A DNA stretch of 64,000 nt from Capniomyces stellatus (taxonomy: Eukaryota; Kickxellomycota; Harpellomycetes; Harpellales; Legeriomycetaceae): positions 310,001 to 374,000 of the forward strand of contig LUVW01000014.1 of assembly GCA_001661515.1 (NCBI GenBank). Reading direction: 5' to 3'. The translations under genes were made by a program, and so were the position numbers. Shown here in pieces: positions 45,201 to 55,543 of the stretch. The notes under the pieces are model-generated. The model did not search any database. It was not told the DNA's origin and saw only the letters and a program-made list of their open reading frames with translations. How positions within the stretch are numbered: position 1 is the stretch's first letter; each line of letters opens with the position of its first letter.

Positions 45201-47155
45201 TTTCTGCGTAGATGCAAGTGCGCTATATCTCTTTTCAGCATATTTGCAAATCTATGCCTCCCACATTCCTCATAGTACTCGTACGCCTGTTCACTGGTGT
45301 TGTTGTATATCTGGTCAAACCTCGAGTCGCTTTTCAACGCCTCCAGCAACACCAAATTCGTCAACTTTGGGTCCACCGACTCTCCGTTCTCGTCCTCTTC
45401 GATCTTCTTAATTGCCCCCTTTTCACCCCCTTCAAACACCTCATTCATCGAACAGAAATTTTCTGGCAGCCTTCCGTACATATACCCCAGCTTATCCAAC
45501 TGCCGACGCCCCTCGTGCAAAAACTCTGCCTTGCATGCCGACAGCAACCGCGCCTGCGAATTATCCGATATCGCTACTTGATCATTCCCCTCGCATATTT
45601 CTACCGCGCTTTGACATGTTCCGTATATCCATGCACAGATGAATTCCTCTGACGTGTTTGGCTATTTACAAAAAATAAAATAAAAAAAATCCCAATGTCA
45701 GATCAGCTATTGCTATACTGTGTACCACGTTCTTTCTACATTGTACTAAATAATCAATCAAAATGCCCATCAACTCGCCCACTTACGTCAAGCTCCTTTA
45801 CTGTCTGCACAAACGACTTGATATACTTGGTTGTTCTCCACATAAACTCTCCGATATTCCCTTGTTTCACCAACAGCCTAGTCTGGCACCCAAAAAGATA
45901 CACCCTAAAATCCAACACAGTTATCTTATTCTCCAATATTTGCTGCCTATAAGGCTTGTTCGCTGGCCGAAGCATGTCCACATAATCTGCACCCGGGATA
46001 TTTGTCCCAACTCTGTCAAACCACGTCAGCGACTTGTTGTTCAGCACCTCATAAAACGTCGCTTCCAACTCGTCATACTGTTTCAACGCCTCCTCATACA
46101 CCCCCATCGTCACATATAGGTGCGCAAGCCCCTCTTTCAGTATAAAAAACGCGCAGTAGTTCCACCCTGGAAGCTGCCTCATGCTCGCCACCCTTCGTGC
46201 ATCTTCTTGGAAATACGAAACCCTTGCTTCGAAACTCAACACTATTATCTCCTTCAGCTTCCCAATAATCTCATTCCAGCTATCCATGCTGTCCACCTTT
46301 AGCATTGCTATTCTATTTACATCTTTTTTGACTTGAAAGTCCATTTTTAACCTATCCAAATTCGAACCTCGCATCGTTAGAAATTTTGCCCCACTACTCT
46401 TCGACTCTTCCTCTGTTGTTACATAAACTATCATCCATTCTTGGTTCTTTTGGCCCGTCACCTGGTTATACCACATTTGAACTCTTGGCTTTACTGTAGA
46501 TTTATAACTTTCATTGTCAACCTATTTTGCAAACATCCAATACATTTCCTCATTATATTGCTCATCGTTTTTACCATACCCACCTTTCTTCTCATTTTTA
46601 TTTTTCCTTGGCCATTTTCTTTTCATTCCTATTCCATTTCCTTTCCAATATCTTTTCTTCTTTTTCCTTTTTCATTTCATTAGAAAACAAAAATGTAAAA
46701 AACATATAAATACAGATTAATCTGTTCAATTGTGATTGCTACGCAAACTAAAGCAGCATACTACTACTTACGCTATATCCAACAAACATTATATTTACAA
46801 ACGGCCGGGGTAACCAGCCTGGCGGTCCCCATTCCCGGTCAATGCTTTCCAATTGTGTAATGAACTGCAGCTCTAATTTCGAAATAAACCGCGTTTTCTG
46901 TCCATACGACGCTTTCCACACCAAGTTGTGGAGTGGCAATCGCTTTTCAAACCCAGCCTTCACCTTTTTCCATAAATCGAAATCATCTTGATCTATTGAT
47001 ATTATTTCATTTGCTTCTTTTTTTAGAAAAACAAACAAAAATGTGCTACTTGGCAAAGCACCGTTTTTTTTTATATCAAGTACTACTTGCGATATGCGCT
47101 GATAAACAAACAACTTACACGTGATTATCACTTTAACTTCTGACAAGTCCTCCAT
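42257..47155 (-). CDS. TRS130: TRAPP II complex subunit TRAPPC10 / Trs130
   Basis: Component of the TRAPP II tether/GEF for Rab11/Ypt31 at the late Golgi. Three exons, 47155-46772, 46521-45787 and 45661-42257, all phase 0, give 1,507 aa. The N-terminal block includes ITQLESIDREWGPPGWLPRP and, across the first junction, GYS|VDNESYKSTVKPRVQMWY and EWMIVYV. Exon 2 contains the conserved ARVSYFQEDARRV and WNYCAFFILKEGLAHLYVTM helices, and exon 3 RRQLDKLGYMYGRLPENF and SEQAYEYYEECGRHRFA, all classic for the TRAPPC10 trunk. The C-terminal half is beta-rich with long Ser/Asn-rich linkers and is longer than in human (about 1,259 aa). The first junction starts at GTTGAC after AAATAG; a nearer CAG acceptor would introduce a stop. 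Confidence 0.94.
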
Positions 47156-48800
47156 TTGATAACCTCGCTGTATTATGCTGTCTGGTTCAAATGATAAAAC
47201 ACCCTTGACAACTTATTCGCTCTTATTGCCGAACTCGCCCTTGGTATTTATTTTTGTAGTTAAGCAGTGCTAAACTAAAATTTTTGTTTCGGATTGTCCA
47301 AGTGCTCTTGTATAAAACTATATAAATTCCAATTCTGAAAACTTCTTAGCAAACCCGATTGAAACAATATAAAACGGAACAGAACAAAATAAAATAAAAT
47401 AAAATAAAAAATCGGTAGGCTCCGCTGTTTGTTCTTAGCACCAAGCCTTCCGAGCTATTTGCTCCAAATTTTTCTTTAGACTCTTGTATTGTTAGTTCCT
47501 TGCATATTCCATTGCAATTACAGGAAACATCAACAGCTTTTTTTCCATACTCCAACTCTTGTATCTGATTTGCTCACTCGTTTATTTACCATGCAATTTC
47601 ACTTTGTGCTCTTAATCCCCAATTCTAATCCCAAACCTATTCTCTAAACTCTTCCCATTGGTGCGATTTATTTGCTGGTAATTAACATTCAACTTGAATT
47701 CAACTCGGTTATACTGAACAAGTCTTGGTTCCGATGGTTAGATCCTAAACCAAGCTGATGCCCTCCCCCCCCCCCAACTTGTACACAAAATACACATTAA
47801 CGACCAAGCTGACTCGAATAATTAGTTAATAGAAAACCATTTTATAAGCCACTCACACACCCCAACGGGCTAGCAACGTTCCAACTCTAGAATTTCCTTG
47901 ATTTCAATTTAAAACCAGTGGTGTTTTTATTCATTCTTTTTTTTTCGATCAGCAAAAGCCAAGCGCAATTAGCATAAAAAAAAGGCATTAATAGAGTTTC
48001 TAAAAACATTCTCAAATAAGAAAAGTGTTAATTCTGTTGACTTGATTTGCCTAAGTTATAAATGTCTTACTTTACGCACTAAATGGAAAATTACTGGTGC
48101 GAATGTATGTTTTTGAATCGATATTGCTTTAGAGATAAGAAACAGGGTCATGTAAGATTGCAACCAAGCATATGCACGTATCCGGTAAATATACCACAAT
48201 AGCATAATTCGGCCAAGACAAAAGAAAACTACAAAGGCTAAAGTCAATATCTTATTTATAAAAAGCCAATTTTTTTAAAATTAAAACACAGCACCTTAGC
48301 TTTATCAGTGCTATACCTGCACTAGCATAAAATCAACCCACCGAGTCGCATAAGCTCAGCGATTCGCTTTTAGTTTGTTTTTAATCTTGTTATTTTTTGA
48401 CGGCCCAAACACCAAATATGGCATACTTGTGTATCCAGCAATTGTAAACACATGCCATGGGTAATTGCAACACATTCAATCAACCGTGATGTTGCTGATT
48501 CAAAACTGCAATGCCCTACAAATGTTCGCATACATCAAACTCGCTCAACACTTTACTTTGTGGTATTGTATCCATAGTCGCTAGGTCTCAATACTCATAT
48601 GTTCGGTATAAATAGGCCAGAGAAGGGCATCATAAAAAAATTATTGTTAAAATATAGAACTGATATATCTCTCACTAATACCTACTTTTGTTGATCTTGT
48701 GGATAGCCCAAATATTTATTATCAGTGCTAAGATACTTGTATACAAAATCAGAAGCTTAGGAAATACTAATAATAATAATACTAATAATAATACGCAAAA
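47156..48800. other. Divergent intergenic region, TRAPPC10 / trypsin
   Basis: 1.6 kb, AT-rich, with an (aaaat)n stretch near 47383-47405 and a C-run near 47765. No gene seen. A TATA-like tataaata lies at 48605-48612, about 190 bp before the protease start. Confidence 0.5.
48769..48793. repeat. (aat)n trinucleotide repeat just upstream of the trypsin start
   Basis: Seven to eight aat units with one act interruption, ending 7 bases before the ATG, so probably transcribed in the 5' UTR. Confidence 0.85.
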
Positions 48801-49743
48801 ATGAAACTCAACTATGTTAAACTCATTTATTTGATCGCATCAACAATGGGTCCAACCAATTCAAGTCCGGTTAAGAAAAACCGAATTGTTGGTGGCGTTG
48901 AATCAAAAGACAGTGAGTATCCTTTTGCTGGATACCTGATCAACCACAAACAAAACAGCTTTTGTGGTGCATCGTTGATCAGCAGCGAGTGGGTGCTAAC
49001 AGCAGCACATTGTTTGATAGGAGCGTATAAAAAAGACCTGACTGTTACCTTTGGAACCAACACATTTGGAATGACGGGAGGAACAAAGATTTCAAGAGCA
49101 TTGGTACATAGAAACTACAACCGATCAACACAGAGCGTAAGTGGTATTCAGTAATATATCCTACTGTTTTTTATTTTTTGCTAGAAGCCAAGGGATAACC
49201 CCAGTAATTATTGATAAGAAATATAAGCGGCCAAGTTGCTAACTGTTCTTTGGATATATACTTTAGAATGATATCGCGCTGCTGAAACTTGCAAAGAAAG
49301 TTAATTTCAAGCCAGTCAAAATCGACAAAACACCGGTTGGTGACAACACAGAGTTTATCGCTATTGGGTGGGGATCAACAGACAAAAATGCAACAAATAT
49401 GTCGGTCAAGCTGAGAGAAGTCAAGGTACACACCATCAGCAAGCAAAAGTGTAATGAAAGATTCAAAGAGTTTAAAGGGAATGGCATTGGACCTCAAATC
49501 TGTACCGGTGATACGCCTGGAAAGGATACGTGTACCGGGGACTCTGGCGGACCGCTGCTCAGAAAATATAAGGATGAATATAGAATTACAGGAATCACCA
49601 GCTTTGGTACATGGAACCCATCCTTAAAAGTTGTAGAGCAGTGTGGCGTGAATGCAATTGTTGGTGTTTATACAAACGCCTACAAGTACATTAGTTTCAT
49701 TTCAAGGTCAACAGGGCTCAAAGTAGAAGACATCACTAAATAA
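48801..49743 (+). CDS. Secreted trypsin-like serine protease (S1A)
   Basis: Two exons, 48801-49136 and 49267-49743, join in phase 0 to a 270-aa zymogen. N-terminus MKLNYVKLIYLIASTM acts as a signal peptide; a short propeptide ends at Arg28 with the activation site R|IVGG. Catalytic triad: His70 in LTAAHC, Asp114 in NDIALLKLA (first codons of exon 2) and Ser205 in TGDSGGP. Asp199 occupies the S1-pocket position six residues before the catalytic Ser, predicting cleavage after Arg/Lys. Paired cysteines around the His and Ser loops are present, and the length is normal for the chymotrypsin fold. Trypsins of this type are scattered in fungi, mostly pathogens or animal associates, so it may act outside the cell on host or gut protein; that role is inference. 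Confidence 0.95.
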
Positions 49744-50638
49744 ATAGAGGGCTAAAATATCTGTTATTTTAAATATAAATGGTAAAAAAAATAAAATGAA
49801 AAAATACAATAGTTTTATATATATAATCGGATAAAAATAAACTAAAGCAACTAGTGCTTCAGGGCATGCTAACCCAGTTGGTAAAGTATGTGTCGCCTTG
49901 ATAAGGTGCCGACCATTTGGAGCTAGGAAATTCTCAAAGCCAGAGTTTGCAAAAAATATATATAAATTAATAGAAAAAGATCTTTAGAAATAGTGATGAT
50001 AAACAGTGCTGAAAGTAAATAGCAGTAACTATTTGAATGTAAAAGCGTGTAAATATGGTTGCTGTCATTGCTGTAGCTGTTGGTTATGTTTTTTTGCTGA
50101 AAATGCAAATGTAAACGGGTTTTAGCAAGTAAAAAAAAAGGTCAAGAGTAAAATCAGAACCAAAAATGATTGGCAAATAACTTGGAAGGAGAGGAGGGGA
50201 AGGTTGGAGACATTTTTGAATGTTTGTAGTGTTTTATTTTGGAATTTATACCCAAAAATAGATTTGATGGAATTTGAATTTTTGAATAAAGAAATGAAAA
50301 AAGTCATGTACAAAAGCCTAATTACTTGTGATTAGGTAAAAAAAAACATTAAAGGTAAACTGGCATAACTATTTACGCTACCTCTGCAAAAGCATTATTT
50401 GTTTCACAAAAGTATTTTGCTATCAAAGGTGCTAAAAACATAATATTTCTCTTAAGCGCTTTTGCAGCAAGTAAACAAAACTGCATTCGAGTTATTCAGG
50501 CATAATTTACTTCAATCACTCTTATAATTTAAACCGCCAAACCGCCAAACCACCAGATAAACATAGTAACATTGATAACAATAATTGGAAGCGGAAATAG
50601 TAAACTTGGGAGATTAAACAAAGTCAAGCAATTCGGAA
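49744..50638. other. Intergenic
   Basis: AT-rich. A short tRNA-like string lies at 49861-49930 but does not form a complete cloverleaf. No gene supported. Confidence 0.5.
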
Positions 50639-53135
50639 ATGGACATAATAATTTCGAAATCACCAAATCGACACTCGGTAAACCTGATATTGATCAGCTT
50701 TAGCACGATTTTACTGGGTACGATTTATGTAGTGACCAGGAATCTCATTAGCACAAAAACCCCGAGAAAACCCTTAAAAAAGACGAAAAAAAGAAAGGTT
50801 TTAGTTTCGGCGAAAAGCGGCAGCCAAGATAAATCGGCGGAAGATTCTTTAGCAACAAGTTAAGCACCAGAATTAAACCAATTAGCTGAAATAAACCATT
50901 TATAACCCCGAATTAAGCTGACAATGGACCTGGAGTATATAAAAGTAACACTACAACTACCAACAAACAGCTTTACTAAACATGGACGGTATATGTGTGC
51001 GTTTCTTTTTTAAAAAATAAACGTAATAGGACAGCCCCGTGCGCTTTACAATTTAGGAAATACTTGCTTTGCAAATTCCGTTTTGCAGGTATGGCTATTG
51101 CTAATAAATTAGTCTAATTCGTGTGCTTTAAAATCCATTGTTAAAGTTTATAATGGCAGTTGAGAAGAACTGTGTCACTAGATACCAACAATGACAATAG
51201 TAACCACTTTTGTGTTATTGCATTCGAATGCTTTTGGTTGCTGTAAATGTAAATTCAGGGTATCGAGACGCTTGGGCCTTTTTGCAAGTATGTTGAGGAT
51301 AGAAAAAGAGAAATGTGCCACAATGGACCGATAACAATCAACAGGAAACGCGGTTCTGATGAAGAAATAATATGGCATCTGAATGATACTATTAACGGTA
51401 ATATTTCAAACGAAACATACAAAGAAAAAGAACCTAGAATATTTCAGTGGAAAGGGAGGCATAAACAAATGCAGAGCCTGTCTAATTGATCATGCTTGGT
51501 GTTTTGTTGATGATAGAAATAAAGCCATCAAAGGATTTTAAACCAGCGTTTATGCCATTGGCATTTATTAAGAGCCTTGGGGATAAATCAGCATGGGTAT
51601 CTAGCAGAAGGGAGCAAGACGCGCAGGAGTTTTTCCAAATGATTCTACAAGCATTACAAAGACAAAATAATCGACCAAACTCATCACTAACCACGTTTTT
51701 AGAGGACGAGGATGAAGTAAGAACATAAATCTTGAAACGACAGTCAGTCTTTGTTCTGTTTTTTAAAAAACGCAAACAATAATGATATAAACATACTTGC
51801 TGGTAAATAGGTTGGTGAGGTGGGCGGTGGTAATAAATGCGAAACAGATGGGTCTAGCGTAAAAAGCAAGAAAAGTCAGCAAAGTGCCAAGAGTTCCAGC
51901 ACGATTACAAGTGTGGTTCTAGATCACCCAGGTATTGGGGAGAGAAAGATAACGAATCCGTTTATTGGACTGGCGGCTAGTAAAATAGCGTGTATTAAGT
52001 GCGGATACACAGTAAGTGATGGTTTAGATTATTTCTGCGTATACCCTTGCCTTTTTTTTTTAGAGAAGGAGTATGAATAGGAGGTGAATTCTGTTTATCA
52101 AGAAACGGTATAAATTATAAAACAAACGTGTGTAATTCAAATACAATAGGCCTCGGTTAACCACTACTCGTTTGATTGCTTATCGCTGCCGATGCCAGCA
52201 AAGGTGAGTATAACTAATAAGAAGGGGAGAGAGTAATGGCATAAAAACAATTATAACAAAAACTAAAAAAAAACTAAAAAAAAATGTATATGGAATAGCC
52301 CATGTGTACTATTGAAGAATGCTTGAGGCTATACATAGCGATTGACCAGCTTGATGACTTTAGATGTCGAAGATGTACACTGGTATCAACGCTTGACAAG
52401 ATTAGAGATGAGAAGTTAACGGTAGGTGAAAAAGTAGACATGTACAAAAGCAGGCTGCTGGAGGTTGAAGAAGGGGGATTTGAAGAAGCAGAGTCGTGCA
52501 AAATCGAACTCAAAAAGAAAAGGCTCAGCAAGGCCATTGGCCAAAACGAACGGATGGGCGAGGAACTGTCAAGGCAAATAGATACGGTATACAAGGCGCT
52601 AAAGTTTGACCCGGAGAAAAAACTGGATGCAGGAATAGAGTTGTCGTACGTTAAGCCTGGGTTGTCAACAAGACAGACAATGATAGCCAGACTTCCCACA
52701 GTGCTGTGTCTGCATTTAAACCGGTCGATGATCCTGAGTACCGGTGCTTTGGTCAAAAACTCTAGCAAGCTGCTGCTAGGAAACACCCTTGACATGTCGC
52801 CATTCCTAACAACAGGCCATCTGGACCCACGGCCTCTGTACCCGCTATCAACACAGGACACAATTGGGCTGGAAAAAACACTTTATGAGCAAAAGCCCCA
52901 CAGGTCTGCCAAGCCAAGCACCTCCAGATTCAAACTCTGCGCTGTTGTTTCACACGTAGGCTCACATGAGTCTGGCCATTACTTTACGTACAAGAGTGTA
53001 TGTTGTGCTGACGGCAGTGGGAAACAAAAGGTGATGTGGTATCGAGTTTCCGACTCTGACGTTCGCCTTGTTGACGAATCTGCCGTTTTGAGCAACGGAA
53101 ATGGTTTTATGCTCTTTTACGAGCGGATTTGCTAA
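50639..53135 (+). CDS. USP-family deubiquitinase, probably membrane-anchored (USP30/Ubp16-like)
   Basis: Exons 50639-50858, 51030-51088, 51259-51397, 51517-51716, 51811-52011, 52150-52203 and 52299-53135 close in phase to 569 aa. Exon 1 encodes a short N-terminus, a transmembrane helix VNLILISFSTILLGTIYVV (about 15-33) and a Lys/Arg-rich stretch, the layout of mitochondrial outer-membrane USP30/Ubp16. The Cys box is ALYNLGNTCFANSVLQ (catalytic C86), then REQDAQEFFQ, a zinc-knuckle-like CRRC, the His box SHESGHYFTY (H518) and WYRVSDSDVR/GFMLFYERIC. Exon 1 ends with a weak GTTAAG donor. An alternative first exon ATGGACG (50982-50988, donor GTATAT) also fits phase 1 and has a TATA box 37 bp upstream, giving a soluble 498-aa form. 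USP family certain; anchoring inferred. Confidence 0.88.
50936..50945 (+). promoter_or_regulatory. TATA box, putative internal promoter of the USP gene
   Basis: tatataaaag lies 37 bp before the ATG at 50982, which starts a 7-base coding exon in the right phase for the next exon. It would sit inside intron 1 of the longer transcript. Confidence 0.4.
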
Positions 53136-53346
53136 ACACGGTCAACTAATTCAATCTAATTTATCTGTTTTTCCTATTTATGATTTATTATCTTGGTGTT
53201 TTTACTTGAGTTATTATTTATTTATTTTGTATAAAAGCTATATAACAAGACCCTCACATCCCTTATTTTAGAGAAGAGTAAGAGGGTGATAAGTATAATT
53301 TTATTGGAGTAACCAGTTGCTGATACCAAGTTTATGGTTCACTACT

Positions 53347-53376
53347 TTTTTCTTTCTTTCTTTCTTTCTTTCTTTC
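53347..53376. repeat. (ttct)n microsatellite
   Basis: Seven tandem tttc tetramers in the short space between the convergent USP and ISY1 stop codons. Confidence 0.9.
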
Positions 53377-53402
53377 GTTATTTGCGATCCCGAATACCAA
53401 AT

Positions 53403-54852
53403 TCACTCGCTTTCGTCACTCGAATCAGCATCATCCTTTTTATCAAAGTCTGACAAAGTGGCGTTATGGTTCTGCCTTAGCTTTTCTATCTGCATCTCTG
53501 TTACTTTGGCCTCATACTCCAACAGCTCTCCTCCGTCAGCTTCGTCTCGGTACCCATAATAATCCGCATCGACATTCTTGTACAACTCAAACCGTGTTTT
53601 CTTTTTCTTGTTAGGAACTATAAACAGCAAACCAAGAGTTGATTTCATTCAATTGTTCATTTATTCATTTTCAATAAGATCGTCTAACTTTGTTGAACTC
53701 GGCTACACTTACCTTCCTGTGCAAATAACTCTCGAACGCCTGGCAAATCTTTGGCTCGACCAAAATACCTATTCCATAGCACACACAACATACAAATCCG
53801 TGTTTCAGCATAGCCCACTCTTACTCTGTATGCTTAAAATCTATAACACTTCATCTAACTCTTACTTGTATCCTCTATTTCCTGATATCTCCCTGCCTTC
53901 TTTATCAACCATTTTGGGCCCTACTTTCTGTATCCAATAGCATTAATTATTAAACCAGTATCATTTGAATTTCTCCTTGAAAAAAAAACAACACATAATC
54001 AAAAGCTGCTACAACAACAACAAACACCCTCCCCCACATACTCTGTAATCCGGTCCACCCAACTCCTTGATTCTCTCCTCCCAGTGGTACTTTTCTCTCA
54101 AAAATTTGTTAATCTCATCATTTAAATCTCTAATCTGGTTTTCCGGTATACTACCTAAATCAATCGCCAGTGTTTAATGAAATTTAAGGTTTTGAGGCAC
54201 AAAAAGACATTATACAACCCCTATATGGAAACAAAGAATAAAGTATTTATTTACCATCATGGATTTTAGACACGCTTCTTGTGATATCACGAATGACTTG
54301 GCGTCTCCATTTCTCTGCTAAAGGTATCGAGTTCACTTGTGATGAGAGGAAGGGTCTTTTCTCCGTTGGTTTGATCAGCCCTAACTCTTCTTGCTGAACT
54401 TGGCGGAAGCGGTACAGCATTGACCTATTTCGTTTTCGTTTTTGTTTTCGTTATTTTTTGTTTTTGTTTTTGTTTTTGTCATGTTAATTTTTGTTAATTT
54501 TCAATTCAGTTGATTGCTTTATCCTTGCTAAATCTAAACACTTGAATTAGTATAAAGGACATTGAAATATTGATATCGTCTAAAATACTTACTGCGCCTT
54601 CTCTTGATTTCTTGCCTTATTATTATTTATTTTTTCAACAAAAACACGAATAAAAGAAAAAAAATTGTTATGAATTGAATAAACCAGATTAATTAAAAGC
54701 CTTGGTTATACACTTCACTTGAAGCATATTTTGATCATTAACTGTATTGTTTCTCGCTTAGGTTTATTCAAAGACCAAAGAACACGCTTTGTGTATTTTA
54801 AAACACCAATCTACACTTCATGTTTTAAGACTCGATTTGTGCAACTTACCAT
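53403..54852 (-). CDS. ISY1: Pre-mRNA splicing factor Isy1
   Basis: Component of the NTC/Prp19-associated spliceosome that tunes splicing fidelity. Seven exons: 54852-54850, 54615-54593, 54424-54255, 54154-54042, 53927-53866, 53768-53713 and 53617-53403, 213 aa, all phases closing. Exon 1 is the ATG codon alone, followed by GTAAGT. The rest matches Isy1 in order: [96 protein letters not shown] and [12 protein letters not shown]. The C-terminus is acidic and shorter than in human (285 aa), which carries an extra tail. Divergent from DDX55 across 691 bp. Confidence 0.96.
54430..54479. repeat. (gttttt/gttttc)n repeat in ISY1 intron 2
   Basis: About eight 6-base units in the 54425-54592 intron, between the 23-base exon and exon 3. 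On the minus strand it is an A-rich tract just upstream of the acceptor. Confidence 0.8.
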
Positions 54853-55543
54853 TGCTGTTTAATGTCGTGTCGGTGAACTATTGCTGTTTATACTGTGTCG
54901 ACTTTGTACTGCTCTGTCTGATTTACTTTGATCGCACTCTTATTGACTGGTATATTTATTAATACAATTTGTACTGAATTTGGGTATCTTTATTCCCTTT
55001 AAAATTAAAAAAGAAAAGTTAAGAAAAAAAGGTTTGGCGTGTTTGTTGAATTTTCTTTTTGTTTACTATTTGCGTTTTTATTTATTTTACATTGCCAATC
55101 TTATATAAGCAAATATTTTTCAGTTAGATTTGAATTAAAATTCACGGGGTTTTTTCCACGATTAGTTGAGCATACTTGGGCGGAGTGGTGGTGGAGACGT
55201 TTTTTTTGTGACAAATTGGTAATTTTAGTTTTATTGATCAAAAAAAAAAAAAGAACGAAAGCATTTTTCTCGTACTGATTTAATAGAACTTCAATTGGAT
55301 CGTAAAATTTTTTTAGTTATAATACTTTTACTCTTGAAATTAAATTTGAAGCAAATATTTTTTAATTTTGAATTGATGTTAAAAGCTCTTCAAGCTGAAT
55401 CCAAATCCGAATAACCATTATTAGCGACTCTTTGATTCCAAGTCCAGTTAAACGTTTAAAAGTGGTACAAACATCGATAAATATTTAACATTGGTCCTTG
55501 AACAAACATATATAGTAAATAAAAGTATTCTATAGATAGAACA
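54853..55543. promoter_or_regulatory. Divergent promoter region, ISY1 / DDX55
   Basis: A 691-bp region between divergent starts. The 79-codon plus-strand ORF at 55039 is hydrophobic low-complexity sequence with no support. Confidence 0.5.

Noticed and set aside
49861..49930. tRNA-like string with a D-loop motif (aacccagttggtaaag) and a gcc-ttgataa-ggt anticodon-like hairpin
   Set aside because: No matching acceptor stem, D-stem pairing or B-box/T-arm could be found. At most a degenerate tRNA relic; tRNAscan-SE would decide.
55039..55278. 79-codon plus-strand ORF upstream of DDX55
   Set aside because: Phe/Leu-rich translation of T-rich promoter sequence; no recognisable domain.
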